64,000 bases of DNA from Pseudomonas sp. LFM046 (GTDB lineage Bacteria > Pseudomonadota > Gammaproteobacteria > Pseudomonadales > Pseudomonadaceae), in contig NZ_JYKO02000001.1 in the NCBI RefSeq assembly GCF_000949385.2, positions 5,788,678 to 5,852,677 of the forward strand. Direction: 5' to 3'. The stretch's first letter is position 1, and the number at the start of each line of letters is the position of its first letter. A program made the position numbers and the translations under genes. Shown piece by piece: positions 20,537 through 32,341 of this stretch. The notes below the pieces were generated by a model that had not been told where the DNA came from, did not search any database, and worked only from the letters and a program-made list of their open reading frames with translations.

Positions 20537-21910
20537 TCAGAAGAAGGTCAGGCCGACCTGGAACAGCCGCTCGACGTCGCGGATGTACTTCTTGTCCACA
20601 AGGAAGAGGATCACATGGTCGCCGGTTTCGATCACGGTGTCGTCGTGGGCGATCAGCACTTCTTCGTCGCGGATGATGGCGCCGATGGTGGTGCCCGGCG
20701 GCAGCGCGATGTCTTCGATCATCTTGCCCACCACCTTGCTCGACTTGGTGTCGCCATGGGCGATGGCTTCGATGGCCTCGGCCGCACCGCGGCGCAGCGA
20801 GTGCACGCTGACGATGTCGCCACGGCGCACGTGGGTCAGCAATGTGCCGATGGTGGCCAGCTGCGGGCTGATGGCGATGTCGATATCACCGCCCTGCACC
20901 AGGTCCACGTAGGCCGGGTTGTTGATGATGGTCATCACCTTGCGTGCGCCCAGGCGCTTGGCCAGCAGCGAGGACATGATGTTGGCCTCGTCGTCGTTGG
21001 TCAGGGCGAGAAAGATGTCCGCATCGTTGATGTTTTCCTCTACCAGCAGGTCGCGGTCGGAGGCACTGCCCTGAAGCACGATGGTGCTGTCCAGGACTTC
21101 CGAGAGCTGGCGGCAGCGTGCCGGGCTCATCTCGATGATCTTCACCTGATAGCGGCTCTCGATGGCCTCGGCCAGGCGCTCGCCGATATGGCCGCCACCG
21201 GCGATCACCACGCGCTTGTAGCTGTCTTCCAGGCGGCGCAGCTCGCTCATCACCGCACGGATGTGGGCCTTGGCGGCAATGAAGAAGACTTCGTCGTCGG
21301 CCTCGATCACCGTGTCGCCCTTCGGCAGGATCGGCCGGTTGCGGCGGAAGATGGCCGCCACGCGAGTGTCGACGTTGGGCATGTGCTCGCGGATCTGGCG
21401 CAGTTCCTGGCCCACCAGCGGCCCGCCGTAGTAGGCCTTGACCCCCACCAGCTGGGCCTTGCCCTCGGCGAAGTCGATGACCTGCAGGGCCCCGGGATAC
21501 TCGATCAGGCGCTTGATGTAGTTGGTCACCACCTGTTCCGGGCTGATCAGCACGTCCACCGGAATGGCGTCGTTGTCGAACAGGCCGGCGCGGGTCAGGT
21601 AGGCCGCCTCGCGCACCCGGGCGATCTTGGTGGGGGTGTGGAACAGGGTGTAGGCCACCTGGCAGGCAACCATGTTCACTTCGTCGCTGTTGGTCACCGC
21701 CACCAGCATGTCGGCGTCGTCGGCGCCGGCCTGGCGCAGCACGGTGGGGAACGAACCGCGCCCCTGTACGGTGCGGATGTCGAGGCGGTCGCCGAGGTCG
21801 CGCAGGCGGTCGCCATCGGTGTCGACCACCGTGATGTCGTTGGCTTCGCCCGAAAGGTGTTCCGCCAGGGTGCCACCCACCTGGCCCGCACCGAGAATGA
21901 TGATCTTCAC
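20537..21910 (-). CDS. trkA: Trk potassium transport regulatory subunit TrkA
   Basis: 457 residues with two RCK units: NAD-binding motifs [15 protein letters not shown] at 4-18 and [14 protein letters not shown] near 235, each followed by a TrkA-C domain. TrkA binds NAD(H) on the cytoplasmic side and gates TrkH. It follows rsmB by 11 bases on the same strand (rsmB stop at 21922, trkA start at 21910) and precedes trkH. Typical family length. Confidence 0.97.
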   Translation of the reverse strand: MKIIILGAGQVGGTLAEHLSGEANDITVVDTDGDRLRDLGDRLDIRTVQGRGSFPTVLRQAGADDADMLVAVTNSDEVNMVACQVAYTLFHTPTKIARVREAAYLTRAGLFDNDAIPVDVLISPEQVVTNYIKRLIEYPGALQVIDFAEGKAQLVGVKAYYGGPLVGQELRQIREHMPNVDTRVAAIFRRNRPILPKGDTVIEADDEVFFIAAKAHIRAVMSELRRLEDSYKRVVIAGGGHIGERLAEAIESRYQVKIIEMSPARCRQLSEVLDSTIVLQGSASDRDLLVEENINDADIFLALTNDDEANIMSSLLAKRLGARKVMTIINNPAYVDLVQGGDIDIAISPQLATIGTLLTHVRRGDIVSVHSLRRGAAEAIEAIAHGDTKSSKVVGKMIEDIALPPGTTIGAIIRDEEVLIAHDDTVIETGDHVILFLVDKKYIRDVERLFQVGLTFF

Positions 21911-21921
21911 TGCTAGCTCCC

Positions 21922-23235
21922 TTAGCCGCGCCCTGAAGCGGCGATCTTGATCAGCTTGGCATAGTAGAAACCGTCGTGGCCGTCCTCACGGGCCAGTAAC
22001 TGGCGACCATGGGGCTGCTTGAGCCCGTAGGGGCCGGGGATGTCCAGCTCGCGGGCACCGGGGGTGCGGGCGAGGAAGGCGCCAATGTTGTCACTGTTCT
22101 CCGCCGGCAGGGTGGAGCACGTGGCGTAGACCAGCACGCCGCCGACTTCCAGGGTCTGCCAGAGGGCATCCAGCAGCTCCCCTTGCAACTGGGCCAGGGC
22201 CGGGATGTCGTCTGCCTGGCGGGTCAGCTTGATGTCCGGGTGGCGGCGGATGACGCCGGTGGCCGAGCAGGGCGCGTCCAGCAGGATGCGCTGGAACGGC
22301 TTGCCGTCCCACCAGCGGGCGGTGTCGCGGCCGTCGGCGGCGATCAGCCTGGCTTCGAGGCCGAGTCGTTCGAGGTTCTCGCGAACGCGCACCAGCCGGC
22401 TTTCTTCCAGGTCCACGCCGACCACTTCGCTCAGGCCGGTCTCGGCCTCCAGCAGGTGGCAGGTCTTGCCGCCGGGGGCGCAGCAGGCATCCAGCACGCG
22501 TTGGCCGGGGGCCAGCTCCAGCAGGTCGGCGGCCAGTTGGGCGGCTTCGTCCTGCACGCTGACGCGGCCTTCGGCGAAGCCGGGCAGGGTCTTCACATCG
22601 CGGGCTTCCAGCAGGCGCACGCCGTCGCGGCTGAAGGCGCAGGGCTCGGCGGCGATGCCGGCGCTTTGCAGTTCGGCCAGGTAGGCGTCGCGGCTGCCGT
22701 GGCGGCGATTGACCCGCAGGATCAGCGGCGGGTGGGCATTGTTCGCAGCGCAGACGGCTTCCCAGTGATCCGGCCAGGCGGCCTTGAGGGCCTTCTGCAG
22801 CCAGCGCGGATGAGCGGTGCGTGCTGCCGGGTCGCGCTCCAGTTCGGCGAAGATCGCCTCGCCTTGGCGCTGGGCATTGCGCAGCACGGCATTGAGCAAC
22901 CCCTTGGCCCAGGGCTTTTTCAGTTTTTCCGCGCAGCCGACGGTTTCGCCAATGGCGGCATGGGCGGGAATCCGGGTGTAGAAAAGCTGGTAGAGGCCCA
23001 CCAGCATCAGGGCCTCCACATCCTTGTCGGCAGCCTTGAAGGGCTTTTGCAGCAGGCGTTCGGCCAGGGCCGACAGGCGTGGCTGCCAGCGGGCGGCGCC
23101 GAATGCCAGGTCCTGGGCCAGGGCGCGATCGCGGGGTTCCACCTTGTCCAGCTGCGGCGGCAGGCTGCCACCGAGGGAAGCCTTGCCGTTGAGGACAGCG
23201 GCCAGGGCGCGGGCGGCGGCGAGACGCGGGTTCAT
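21922..23235 (-). CDS. rsmB: 16S rRNA m5C967 methyltransferase RsmB
   Basis: 437 residues. An N-terminal NusB-like RNA-binding domain (about 1-135, with [20 protein letters not shown]) is followed by a SAM-dependent NOL1/NOP2/Sun methyltransferase domain. The SAM motif [15 protein letters not shown] is near 242-256; the two cysteines of the family are in LDAPCSATG and [11 protein letters not shown]. It methylates C967 of 16S rRNA. Overlaps fmt by 4 bp in the def-fmt-rsmB-trkA-trkH series. Confidence 0.97.
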   Translation of the reverse strand: MNPRLAAARALAAVLNGKASLGGSLPPQLDKVEPRDRALAQDLAFGAARWQPRLSALAERLLQKPFKAADKDVEALMLVGLYQLFYTRIPAHAAIGETVGCAEKLKKPWAKGLLNAVLRNAQRQGEAIFAELERDPAARTAHPRWLQKALKAAWPDHWEAVCAANNAHPPLILRVNRRHGSRDAYLAELQSAGIAAEPCAFSRDGVRLLEARDVKTLPGFAEGRVSVQDEAAQLAADLLELAPGQRVLDACCAPGGKTCHLLEAETGLSEVVGVDLEESRLVRVRENLERLGLEARLIAADGRDTARWWDGKPFQRILLDAPCSATGVIRRHPDIKLTRQADDIPALAQLQGELLDALWQTLEVGGVLVYATCSTLPAENSDNIGAFLARTPGARELDIPGPYGLKQPHGRQLLAREDGHDGFYYAKLIKIAASGRG

Positions 23236-24176
23236 GCGCCCAGCACCTTGCCCACGGCGAACTGCTCGCGACGGCTGTTGTAGAGGTCAGCGAAATTCAG
23301 CGGCTTGCCGCCCGGCAGCTGCAGGCGGGTGAGAAGCAGGGCGCCGTCGCCGCACGCGACGGTGAGGCCGTCCTTGCTCGCGGCGAGGATTTGGCCGGGC
23401 TGGCCTTTGCCGTCACCGAGGGCCGCGGCCAGCACCTTCAGCGGCTCACCGTCCAGCGTGCTGTGGCAGATCGGCCAGGGATTGAACGCGCGCACCAGGC
23501 GCTCCAGCTCAACGGCCGGACGGCTCCAGTCGAGGCGAGCCTCGTCCTTGTTCAGCTTGTGGGCGTAGTTGGCCAGGGCGTCGTCCTGTACTTCGCCGTT
23601 CAGGGTGCCGGCGGCCAGGCCTTCCAGGGCTTCCAGAACCGCCTTCGGGCCGAGTTGGGCGAGCCGGTCATGCAGGCTGCCGCCGGTGTCGGAGGCCGAG
23701 ATCGGGGTCGTGACCTTGAGCAGCATGGGGCCGGTGTCCAGGCCCGCTTCCATCTGCATCACGGTGACGCCGCTTTCCGCGTCGCCGGCCTGCACCGCGC
23801 GCTGGATGGGTGCGGCGCCGCGCCAGCGCGGCAGCAACGAGGCATGGCTGTTGATGCAGCCAAGGCGCGGGGTGTCGAGCACCACCTGGGGCAGGATCAG
23901 GCCGTAGGCCACGACCACCATCAGGTCGGCATTCAGTGCCTTGAGCTCGGCCTGGGCGGCCGGGTCGCGCAGCGTGGGCGGCTGCAGCACCGGAATGCCG
24001 TGTTCCACGGCCAGTTGTTTGACCGGACTGGGCATCAGCTTCTGGCCACGGCCAGCCGGACGATCCGGCTGGGTGTAGACGGCGATGACCTGGTGGCGGG
24101 AGTCCAGCAGGGCTTTGAGGTGCTCGGCGGCGAACTCAGGGGTGCCGGCGAAGACGAGACGCAATGGCTCGGTCAT
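23232..24176 (-). CDS. fmt: methionyl-tRNA formyltransferase
   Basis: 314 residues; formylates initiator Met-tRNA using 10-formyl-tetrahydrofolate. N-terminal [20 protein letters not shown], the tRNA-binding loop [18 protein letters not shown] near 35-52, the catalytic [19 protein letters not shown] near 105-123 and the GLDTGPML segment are all as expected. The C-terminal OB-like domain is present. Functionally paired with upstream def. Four-base overlap with rsmB. Confidence 0.98.
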   Translation of the reverse strand: MTEPLRLVFAGTPEFAAEHLKALLDSRHQVIAVYTQPDRPAGRGQKLMPSPVKQLAVEHGIPVLQPPTLRDPAAQAELKALNADLMVVVAYGLILPQVVLDTPRLGCINSHASLLPRWRGAAPIQRAVQAGDAESGVTVMQMEAGLDTGPMLLKVTTPISASDTGGSLHDRLAQLGPKAVLEALEGLAAGTLNGEVQDDALANYAHKLNKDEARLDWSRPAVELERLVRAFNPWPICHSTLDGEPLKVLAAALGDGKGQPGQILAASKDGLTVACGDGALLLTRLQLPGGKPLNFADLYNSRREQFAVGKVLGA

Positions 24177-24186
24177 GGGGTAGTCA

Positions 24187-24219
24187 CCAAAAAGAAAAGG
24201 CTTGCCGGAGCAAGCCTTT
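24187..24219 (-). terminator. hairpin with T-run between def and fmt
   Basis: On the minus strand AAAGGCTTG (24219-24211) pairs with CAAGCCTTT (24204-24196) over a 6-base loop and is followed by TCTTTTT-like sequence down to 24187. It looks like a strong intrinsic terminator, although fmt lies just downstream. Confidence 0.75.
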
Positions 24220-24231
24220 GGGATCGGGGGT

Positions 24232-24738
24232 TCAAGCCTGGAGGCGGTGCTGTTTTTCCAGCTTCTTCTTGATGCGGTCGCGCTTGAGGGACGACAGGTA
24301 GTCGACGAAGAGCTTGCCGTTGAGGTGGTCGCACTCGTGCTGGATGCACACGGCGAGCAGGCCTTCGGCGATCAGTTCGAAGGGTTGGCCGTCACGGTCC
24401 AGTGCCTTGATCTTCACCTTTTGCGGGCGGTCGACGTTCTCGTAGAAGCCCGGTACCGAGAGGCAGCCTTCCTGGTACTGGTCCATCTGGTCGGTGAGGG
24501 ACTCGAACTCAGGGTTGATGAAGACCCGCGGCTCGCTCTTGTCTTCCGACAGGTCCATCACCACGACGCGCTTGTGCACGTTCACCTGGGTGGCGGCGAG
24601 GCCGATACCCGGCGCGTCGTACATGGTTTCGAACATGTCGTCGATCAGCGTGCGGATGGAATCGTCCACAACGTCCACTGGTTTTGCGATGGTGCGCAAC
24701 CGCGGATCGGGGAATTCGAGAATGTTCAGAATCGCCAT
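24232..24738 (-). CDS. def: peptide deformylase
   Basis: 168 residues; a metal-dependent enzyme removing the formyl group from new proteins. All three family motifs are visible: GIGLAATQ (about 45-52), EGCLSVPG (about 90-97) and [10 protein letters not shown] (about 133-142), with Cys, His, His metal ligands and Glu catalytic residue. Starts [20 protein letters not shown]. Divergent from the LysM gene across a 142-base interval that must hold both promoters. Confidence 0.98.
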   Translation of the reverse strand: MAILNILEFPDPRLRTIAKPVDVVDDSIRTLIDDMFETMYDAPGIGLAATQVNVHKRVVVMDLSEDKSEPRVFINPEFESLTDQMDQYQEGCLSVPGFYENVDRPQKVKIKALDRDGQPFELIAEGLLAVCIQHECDHLNGKLFVDYLSSLKRDRIKKKLEKQHRLQA

Positions 24739-24880
24739 ATGCGTTTGTGATGCACTTGTGGAATAAGTTAAAAATCCGCTGCTAAGATGGTGAGCAGCAT
24801 CGAAAAAACGGCTGAAGAGCCCGGTAGGGGCGGCTCTCAGGGCGTTTCGCGTGAATGAACATAATAAAGGGATTCACCGC

Positions 24881-25906
24881 ATGAGGAAATCACTACTCGC
24901 CCTGCTGCTCCTGGCTGCCAGTGGCTTGACCCAGGCTGCGGTGGAGCTCAAGGAGGGCCATCCGGAGCGCTACACCGTGGTCCGGGGCGATACGCTTTGG
25001 GACATCTCCGGCAAATTCCTGAGCCAGCCTTGGAAATGGCCGGAAATCTGGCACGCCAACCCGCAGATCGAAAACCCGCACCTGATCTACCCCGGCGACG
25101 TGCTCACCCTGGTCTACGTCGATGGCCAGCCGCGCCTGATGCTGAACCGCGGCGCGTCCCGCGGGACCATCAAGCTCTCGCCGAAGGTGCGCAGCACGCC
25201 GATGGCCGAAGCCATTCCCGCCATCCCGCTGGAAGCCATCAATGCGTTCCTGCTGACCAACCGCATCGTCAACGACCCCCAGGAATTCGAGTCCGCGCCC
25301 TACATTGTCGCCGGCAATGCCGAGCGTGTGGTCAGCGGTGCCGGTGACCGTGTCTACGCCCGCGGCAGTTTCTCCCACGAGCAGCCGGCCTATGGCATCT
25401 ACCGCCAGGGCAAGACCTACCTCGATCCGGAAACCAAGGAATTCCTCGGCATCAACGCTGACGACATTGGCAGTGGCGAGATGGTCGCCGACGAGGGTGA
25501 TATCGGCACCCTTGAGCTGACCCGTTCCACCCAGGAGGTACGTCTGGGCGACCGCCTGTTCCCCACCGAGGAACGCGCGATCAACTCCACCTTCATGCCC
25601 AGCGCGCCGGAGCGCGAAGTCAACGGCGTGATCCTCGATATTCCGCGCGGCGTGACCCAGATCGGCCAGTTCGATGTGGTCACCATCAACAAGGGCCGCC
25701 GCGACGGTCTGGTGGAAGGCAACGTGCTGGCGGTCTACAAGACCGGCGAAACCGTCCGCGACCGCGTCACCGACGAGTTCATCAAGATTCCGGACGAGCG
25801 CGCCGGCCTGCTGATGGTGTTCCGCACCTACGACAAGCTCAGCTACGGCCTGATCCTCGCCGCGACCCGCCAACTGGCGGTGCTGGACAAGGTACACAAC
25901 CCGTAA
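24881..25906 (+). CDS. exported LysM-domain protein
   Basis: 341 residues from the ATG at 24881, which has AAAGGGA before it; an in-frame start 30 bases upstream is less likely. A signal peptide (MRKSLLALLLLAASGLTQA) leads into a LysM domain at about 31-80 (YTVVRGDTLWDISGKFL ... NPHLIYPGDVLTL), which binds peptidoglycan. The rest (about 110-341) is a long extracytoplasmic region without a recognised catalytic motif. Corresponds to PAO1 PA0020. Probably a periplasmic cell-wall protein; substrate unknown. Confidence 0.9.
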   Translation: MRKSLLALLLLAASGLTQAAVELKEGHPERYTVVRGDTLWDISGKFLSQPWKWPEIWHANPQIENPHLIYPGDVLTLVYVDGQPRLMLNRGASRGTIKLSPKVRSTPMAEAIPAIPLEAINAFLLTNRIVNDPQEFESAPYIVAGNAERVVSGAGDRVYARGSFSHEQPAYGIYRQGKTYLDPETKEFLGINADDIGSGEMVADEGDIGTLELTRSTQEVRLGDRLFPTEERAINSTFMPSAPEREVNGVILDIPRGVTQIGQFDVVTINKGRRDGLVEGNVLAVYKTGETVRDRVTDEFIKIPDERAGLLMVFRTYDKLSYGLILAATRQLAVLDKVHNP

Positions 25907-25912
25907 CACCTG

Positions 25913-25942
25913 CAAGCCCCCGACTCCGGGGGCTTGTTGTAT
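25913..25942 (+). terminator. Rho-independent terminator after the LysM gene
   Basis: CAAGCCCCCG (25913-25922), loop ACTC, CGGGGGCTTG (25927-25936), then TTGTATTG. Confidence 0.82.
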
Positions 25943-25990
25943 TGATGGCGGTCCTGCCGCGACCTGCGGCGTGATCAAGGATTGATCGAA

Positions 25991-27073
25991 ATGACCGCCC
26001 TCTCCCCCGCCGAGCTGGAAGCTCGCCTGCGCCTGCATCACCTTCCTGAACTGGGCCCTGCCCGTTTCCGTCGCCTGATCGATGCATTCGGTTCCGCCTC
26101 GGCCGCGCTCAGCGCTCCGGCCGCCGCCTGGCGCTCACTGGGCCTGCCCTCTGCCTCCGCCGACCCGCGCCGCAGCCCGGAAATCCGCGACGCCGCCGCC
26201 CGCGCCATGACCTGGCTGGAGCACCCCGGCCACCAACTGCTGTGCTGGGACGATCCCGCCTACCCCGCCCTGCTCGCCGAATTGGTCAATGCACCGCCGC
26301 TGCTCTTCGTCGCGGGCGATGCTTCGCTGCTGGAGCAGCCACAACTGGCCATGGTGGGTAGCCGTCGCGCCTCGGCTGCCGGGCTGGACACCGCCCGTGC
26401 CTTTGCTCGCAGCCTGGCTGGCGGTGGCTTCGTCATCACCAGCGGCCTGGCCCTGGGCATCGACGGTGCCGCCCACCAGGGCGCGCTGGAGGTGGGCGGC
26501 AGGACGGTGGCAGTGCTCGGTACCGGCCTCGAGCGCATCTACCCGAACCGCCATCGCGGCCTGGCCGCGCGCATCGTCGACGAAGGCGGAGCGCTGGTCT
26601 CCGAATTGCCCCTGGACTGCCCGCCACATCCCAGCAATTTCCCCCGACGCAACCGCATCATCAGCGGCCTCTCCCTCGGCGTCCTGGTGGTGGAAGCCAG
26701 CCCATCGAGCGGCTCCCTCATCACGGCCCGTCTCGCGGCTGAGCAGGGCCGCGAGGTTTACGCCATTCCCGGTTCCATCCATCACCCTGGCGCGCGGGGC
26801 TGCCATCAGCTGATTCGTGAAGGCGCCGCCCTGGTGGAAAAGGTGGAAGACATCCTGGAGGCCCTGCGCGGCTGGCAGTCGGTACCCGCCGAAACCCCGG
26901 AGCCAGACGACCATCCCCTGCTGGAGCTGCTGCGCGCCGCCCCTTACAGCAGCGAAGGCTTGGCCGCTGCCAGTGGCTGGGAGTTGCCGCGCCTGCTGGC
27001 TGAACTCACCGACCTGGAACTCCAGGGGCGCGTGGCCCGCGACGCCGGTTGCTGGGTGCATCGCGCAGGTTGA
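25991..27073 (+). CDS. dprA: DNA processing protein DprA (Smf)
   Basis: 360 residues. DprA loads RecA on incoming single-stranded DNA during natural transformation. The ATG at 25991 follows CAAGGA; the upstream TTG is rejected. The Rossmann-like core has MVGSRRAS (near 119), [16 protein letters not shown] (near 151) and [16 protein letters not shown]. The C-terminal winged-helix DML1-like domain is present ([27 protein letters not shown]). Followed by tsaC after 40 bases. Confidence 0.97.
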   Translation: MTALSPAELEARLRLHHLPELGPARFRRLIDAFGSASAALSAPAAAWRSLGLPSASADPRRSPEIRDAAARAMTWLEHPGHQLLCWDDPAYPALLAELVNAPPLLFVAGDASLLEQPQLAMVGSRRASAAGLDTARAFARSLAGGGFVITSGLALGIDGAAHQGALEVGGRTVAVLGTGLERIYPNRHRGLAARIVDEGGALVSELPLDCPPHPSNFPRRNRIISGLSLGVLVVEASPSSGSLITARLAAEQGREVYAIPGSIHHPGARGCHQLIREGAALVEKVEDILEALRGWQSVPAETPEPDDHPLLELLRAAPYSSEGLAAASGWELPRLLAELTDLELQGRVARDAGCWVHRAG

Positions 27074-27113
27074 GGCTTGTACACTTTCGCCATCAGGTTT
27101 CCGGGAGTGGGTG

Positions 27114-27657
27114 ATGGTCAGCAAGTGGCGAGTTCAGCAAGTGGCGCGCGTGGTACGCGAGGGGGGCGTGATCGCCTATCCCACCGAGGCGGTTTGGGGC
27201 CTGGGCTGCGATCCCTGGAATGAAGATGCGGTGTATCGCCTGCTGGCGCTGAAGGAGCGCCCCGTGGAGAAGGGGCTGATCCTGGTGGCGGACAACATCC
27301 GCCAGTTCGATTTCCTCCTCGAAGGCCTGCCAGAAGCCTGGATCGACCAGCTCGCCAGTACCTGGCCCGGCCCCAACACCTGGCTGGTGCCCCACCAGAA
27401 CCTGCTGCCGGAGTGGATCACCGGCCAGCACGACAGCGTCGCTTTGCGCGTCAGCGACCACCCGCTGGTCCGTGACCTTTGCGCCCTCACCGGGCCGCTG
27501 GTGTCCACGTCCGCCAATCCCACCGGGCGTCCGTCGGCCTACTCGCGCCTGCGCGTGCAGCAGTACTTCGGCGACACCCTGGACGCAGTGCTGGGGGGCG
27601 CCCTGGGTGGGCGACGCAACCCCAGCGTGATCCGCGACCTGGCCAGCGGACGCGTGC

Positions 27658-27668
<11 letters not shown>
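27114..27668 (+). CDS. tsaC: L-threonylcarbamoyladenylate synthase (TsaC/RimN)
   Basis: 184 residues of the Sua5/YrdC family. It makes threonylcarbamoyl-AMP from threonine, bicarbonate and ATP, for the t6A37 modification of ANN-reading tRNAs. The ATG at 27114 follows a GGGAGTGG; longer frames back into dprA are rejected. [17 protein letters not shown] and LKERP...KGLILV are the ATP/threonine-binding motifs, and [15 protein letters not shown] the conserved S-x-S/N block. Its last 11 bases overlap the end of convergent qor. Confidence 0.96.
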
Positions 27669-29690
<2,022 letters not shown>

Positions 29691-29691
<1 letters not shown>

Positions 29692-30515
29692 TGGACCGCT
29701 ACTGCGTTTTCGGCAATCCCATCGGCCACAGCAAGTCGCCGCTGATCCACCGCCTGTTCGCCGAACAGACCGGCCAGCAGCTCACCTACGAGGCGGTGCT
29801 GGCGCCCCTGGACGACTTCACCGGGTGCGCCTGGCAGTTCTTCGAGAACGGCCGTGGCGGCAACGTGACCGTGCCTTTCAAGGAACAGGCCTACCAGATG
29901 GCCGCCAGCCTCAGCGCCCGCGCCCAGCGCGCCGGTGCGGTGAACACCCTGAAGAAGCAGGACGACGGCAGCCTGCTCGGCGACAACACCGACGGCGCCG
30001 GCCTGGTGCGTGACCTGACCCGCAATGCCGGGCTGTCCCTGGCGGGCAAACGCATCCTGCTTCTGGGTGCCGGCGGTGCCGCGCGAGGGGTGATCGAGCC
30101 GCTGCTGGCCGAGAAGCCGGCCGCCCTGGTCATCGCCAATCGCACCGTGGAAAAGGCCGAGGCCCTGGCGCAGCTCTTCGCTGACCTGGGACCCATTTCC
30201 GCCAGCGGTTTCGACTGGCTGGAAGAGCCGGTGGACCTGATCATCAATGGCACCTCGGCGAGCCTGGCGGGCGACCTGCCGCCCATCTCGCCGAGCCTGA
30301 TCAAGCCGGGCCATACCGTCTGCTACGACATGATGTACGGCAAGGAAATGACCGCCTTCAACCGCTGGGCCGCCGAGCACGGCGCCGCCCGCACCCTCGA
30401 CGGTCTGGGCATGCTGGTAGAACAGGCGGCGGAAGCCTTCCTGCTCTGGCGCGGCGTGCTGCCGGACAGCGCGCCGGTGCTGGCTGAACTGCGCCGCCAA
30501 CTCGCGCAGGGCTGA
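29691..30515 (+). CDS. aroE: shikimate dehydrogenase (NADP)
   Basis: 274 residues; reduces 3-dehydroshikimate with NADPH in aromatic amino acid synthesis. [17 protein letters not shown] at the start, catalytic Lys in GNVTVPFKE (near 62-70), NTDGAG near 100, and the NADP fold [10 protein letters not shown] near 125-134. TGATG junction with hemF suggests translational coupling. Not followed by a clear terminator; a REP-like repeat occupies the next 128 bases. Confidence 0.98.
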
Positions 30516-30536
30516 TCCGGGTTTCGCTCCTCGTCG

Positions 30537-30626
30537 GATGGGTGGAGCTTGCGATACCCATCAGGCATTGCGCAGCAGCATGGGTATCGCTCCGCTCGCG
30601 GAACGCCGCCCGACCCATCCTACAAG
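30537..30626. repeat. REP-like inverted repeat after aroE
   Basis: GATGGGTGGAGCTTGCGATACCCAT-like segment near 30537 is repeated in inverted form near 30579-30624 (ATGGGTATCGC ... CCCATCCTAC). This is a Pseudomonas REP pair between convergent genes. Confidence 0.65.
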
Positions 30627-30643
30627 GCAGGCACTTCCCTGAT

Positions 30644-32203
30644 TCAGCCCTCGATCACCAGGCTGCTGCCCTCGCCTTCCAGCTTGCGCAACTCCCGCTC
30701 CACCTGCGGACGTGCGCGACGCAGCACCAGGCAGCGCCCTTCCCCGCCCAGGCGCCGCGCTTCTTCATGCAGCATGCTCACCCCGGCGTAGTCGATGAAG
30801 TTCACATGGTGGGCGTCCAGCACCAGGCGCCCGGCGCGGCTGCGCTGGATCAGCTTCTGCAGGTAGGGGCAGGCGCCGAAGAAGATCGACCCCTCGATGC
30901 GCAGCACCTCGTCATCCCCGTCCTTCGCCTGGAGCACCCGGGGCTGCGAGGTGCGCTTGAGGTAGAAGAACAGCGATGCCAGCACCCCGGCGTAGATGGC
31001 CGTCTGCAGTTCCAGCAGAAGCGTCGCGGCACAGGTCAGCGCCATGACGGCGAATTCGGCCCGGCTGACTCGCCAGAGCTGGCGGATGCCGCGTATGTCC
31101 AGCAGCCCCCAGCAGATCAGCAGAATGCTGGCGGCCATCGCCGGCAACGGGATATGGCTGATCAGCCGCGCGCCCAGCAGGGCAAAGAGCGCCACCCAGA
31201 GTGCCGAGCACACGCCGGCTAGCGGTGACTGGGCGCCGGACTGGAGGTTCAAGCCGGAACGGGTGAAGGAGCCCGCCGAGAGGTACCCGGAAAAACAGGC
31301 GCCGATCAGGTTGGAAAGGCCTTGGCCACGGGTTTCCTGGTTGGCGTTCAGCACCTGACCGGACTGGCTGGCCAGGGCGCGGGCGATGGACAGGCTGGTG
31401 ACCAGCCCCAGCACGCCGCAGGCCACGGCGGAGGGCAGCAGGCGCAGCATGTCTTCGACGTCGAAGCGGATCGAGGCCAGCGGCGGCAGGCTTCCCGTGA
31501 AGGGTTGCACCAGTGCGACACCGGCGAAGCGGTCGGGCAGCGCCAGTACCAGCAGGCTGCCGCCGGCGATGCCGATCAGCAGCGCCGGCAGGCGCGGCCA
31601 CAGGCTGCGGACCAGTATCGAAATGCCCAGGGTCAGCGCGGCGACGAGCATCGACGGGACGTCCAGGTTGCGTACATGCCCGGCCAGTTCCGCCGCGCTC
31701 TGCCAGGCGGTGGCACGTCCTTCCAGGCCGCCGAGACCCAGCAGGTTGGGCACCTGGCCGAGGGCGATCACCAGCGCCGCGCCCAGGGTGAAACCAAGCA
31801 CCACCGACTGCGAGACGAAATTGGCCAGGGCGCCGAAGCGCAACATCCCGAGCAGCCACTGGAAGGCTCCGGCGAGAAACGTGAGCAGCAGCACCAGGCT
31901 GATGTAGTCCTGGCTACCCGGCAAGGCGAGTGGGCTGACGCTGGCGAAGAGCACCACCGAGATGGCCGCCGTCGGCCCGCAGATCAGCTGCCGCGACGAA
32001 CCCCAGAGGCAGGCGACGATCACCGGCACCACCGCCGCATAGAGCCCGTACTCCGCCGGCAGGCCGGCGATCAGTGCGTAGGCGATGGATTGCGGCAGGG
32101 CGAGGATGGCGCCGGTCAGCCCCACCAGCGCATCGCGGCCAAGGCTGCGCGGGGCAATGGCGGGGAGCCAGGTCAGGAAAGGGAAGAGGTCGTTGGGTTT
32201 CAC
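30644..32203 (-). CDS. SulP family anion transporter with STAS domain
   Basis: About 519 residues from the GTG at 32203 (MKPNDLFPFLTWLPAIAPRS). An ATG-started frame reaches 32272 but its first 20 codons are translated REP sequence (LANEFAPTRA), so it is rejected. About 12 membrane segments include the signature YGLYAAVVPVIVACLWGSSR-like block and GPTAAISVVLF. The C-terminal STAS domain is at about 420-519. SulP members carry sulfate, bicarbonate or other anions; next to choline sulfatase, sulfate is a reasonable inference. Corresponds to PAO1 PA0029. Confidence 0.9.
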   Translation of the reverse strand: MKPNDLFPFLTWLPAIAPRSLGRDALVGLTGAILALPQSIAYALIAGLPAEYGLYAAVVPVIVACLWGSSRQLICGPTAAISVVLFASVSPLALPGSQDYISLVLLLTFLAGAFQWLLGMLRFGALANFVSQSVVLGFTLGAALVIALGQVPNLLGLGGLEGRATAWQSAAELAGHVRNLDVPSMLVAALTLGISILVRSLWPRLPALLIGIAGGSLLVLALPDRFAGVALVQPFTGSLPPLASIRFDVEDMLRLLPSAVACGVLGLVTSLSIARALASQSGQVLNANQETRGQGLSNLIGACFSGYLSAGSFTRSGLNLQSGAQSPLAGVCSALWVALFALLGARLISHIPLPAMAASILLICWGLLDIRGIRQLWRVSRAEFAVMALTCAATLLLELQTAIYAGVLASLFFYLKRTSQPRVLQAKDGDDEVLRIEGSIFFGACPYLQKLIQRSRAGRLVLDAHHVNFIDYAGVSMLHEEARRLGGEGRCLVLRRARPQVERELRKLEGEGSSLVIEG

Positions 32204-32218
32204 GTTGGGCGAGGCTCT

Positions 32219-32317
32219 TGTAGGGGCGAATTCATTCGCCAAGCAGGCCGAAGGCCTGCCATTCGGGGGCAACAGGGGGCAGCTGCGCTGCCCTTGGCGA
32301 ATGAATTCGCCCCTACA
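32219..32317. repeat. REP pair with a perfect 25-bp inverted repeat
   Basis: Arm 32219-32243, beginning TGTAGGGGCGAATTC, is repeated exactly as reverse complement at 32293-32317, with 49 bases between that contain a smaller dyad (CAGGCCGAAGGCCTG). This is a REP doublet (BIME-like) of the GTAGGnGCGAATTCATTCGC family, other copies of which occur at 43603, 48165 and 50296. Confidence 0.85.
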
Positions 32318-32341
32318 GGCACGATCGGCCCCGAACTGGGC

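Noticed and set aside
20286-21916. Long plus-strand frames opposite trkH and trkA
   Set aside because: TrkA and TrkH motifs are on the minus strand; these are complements.
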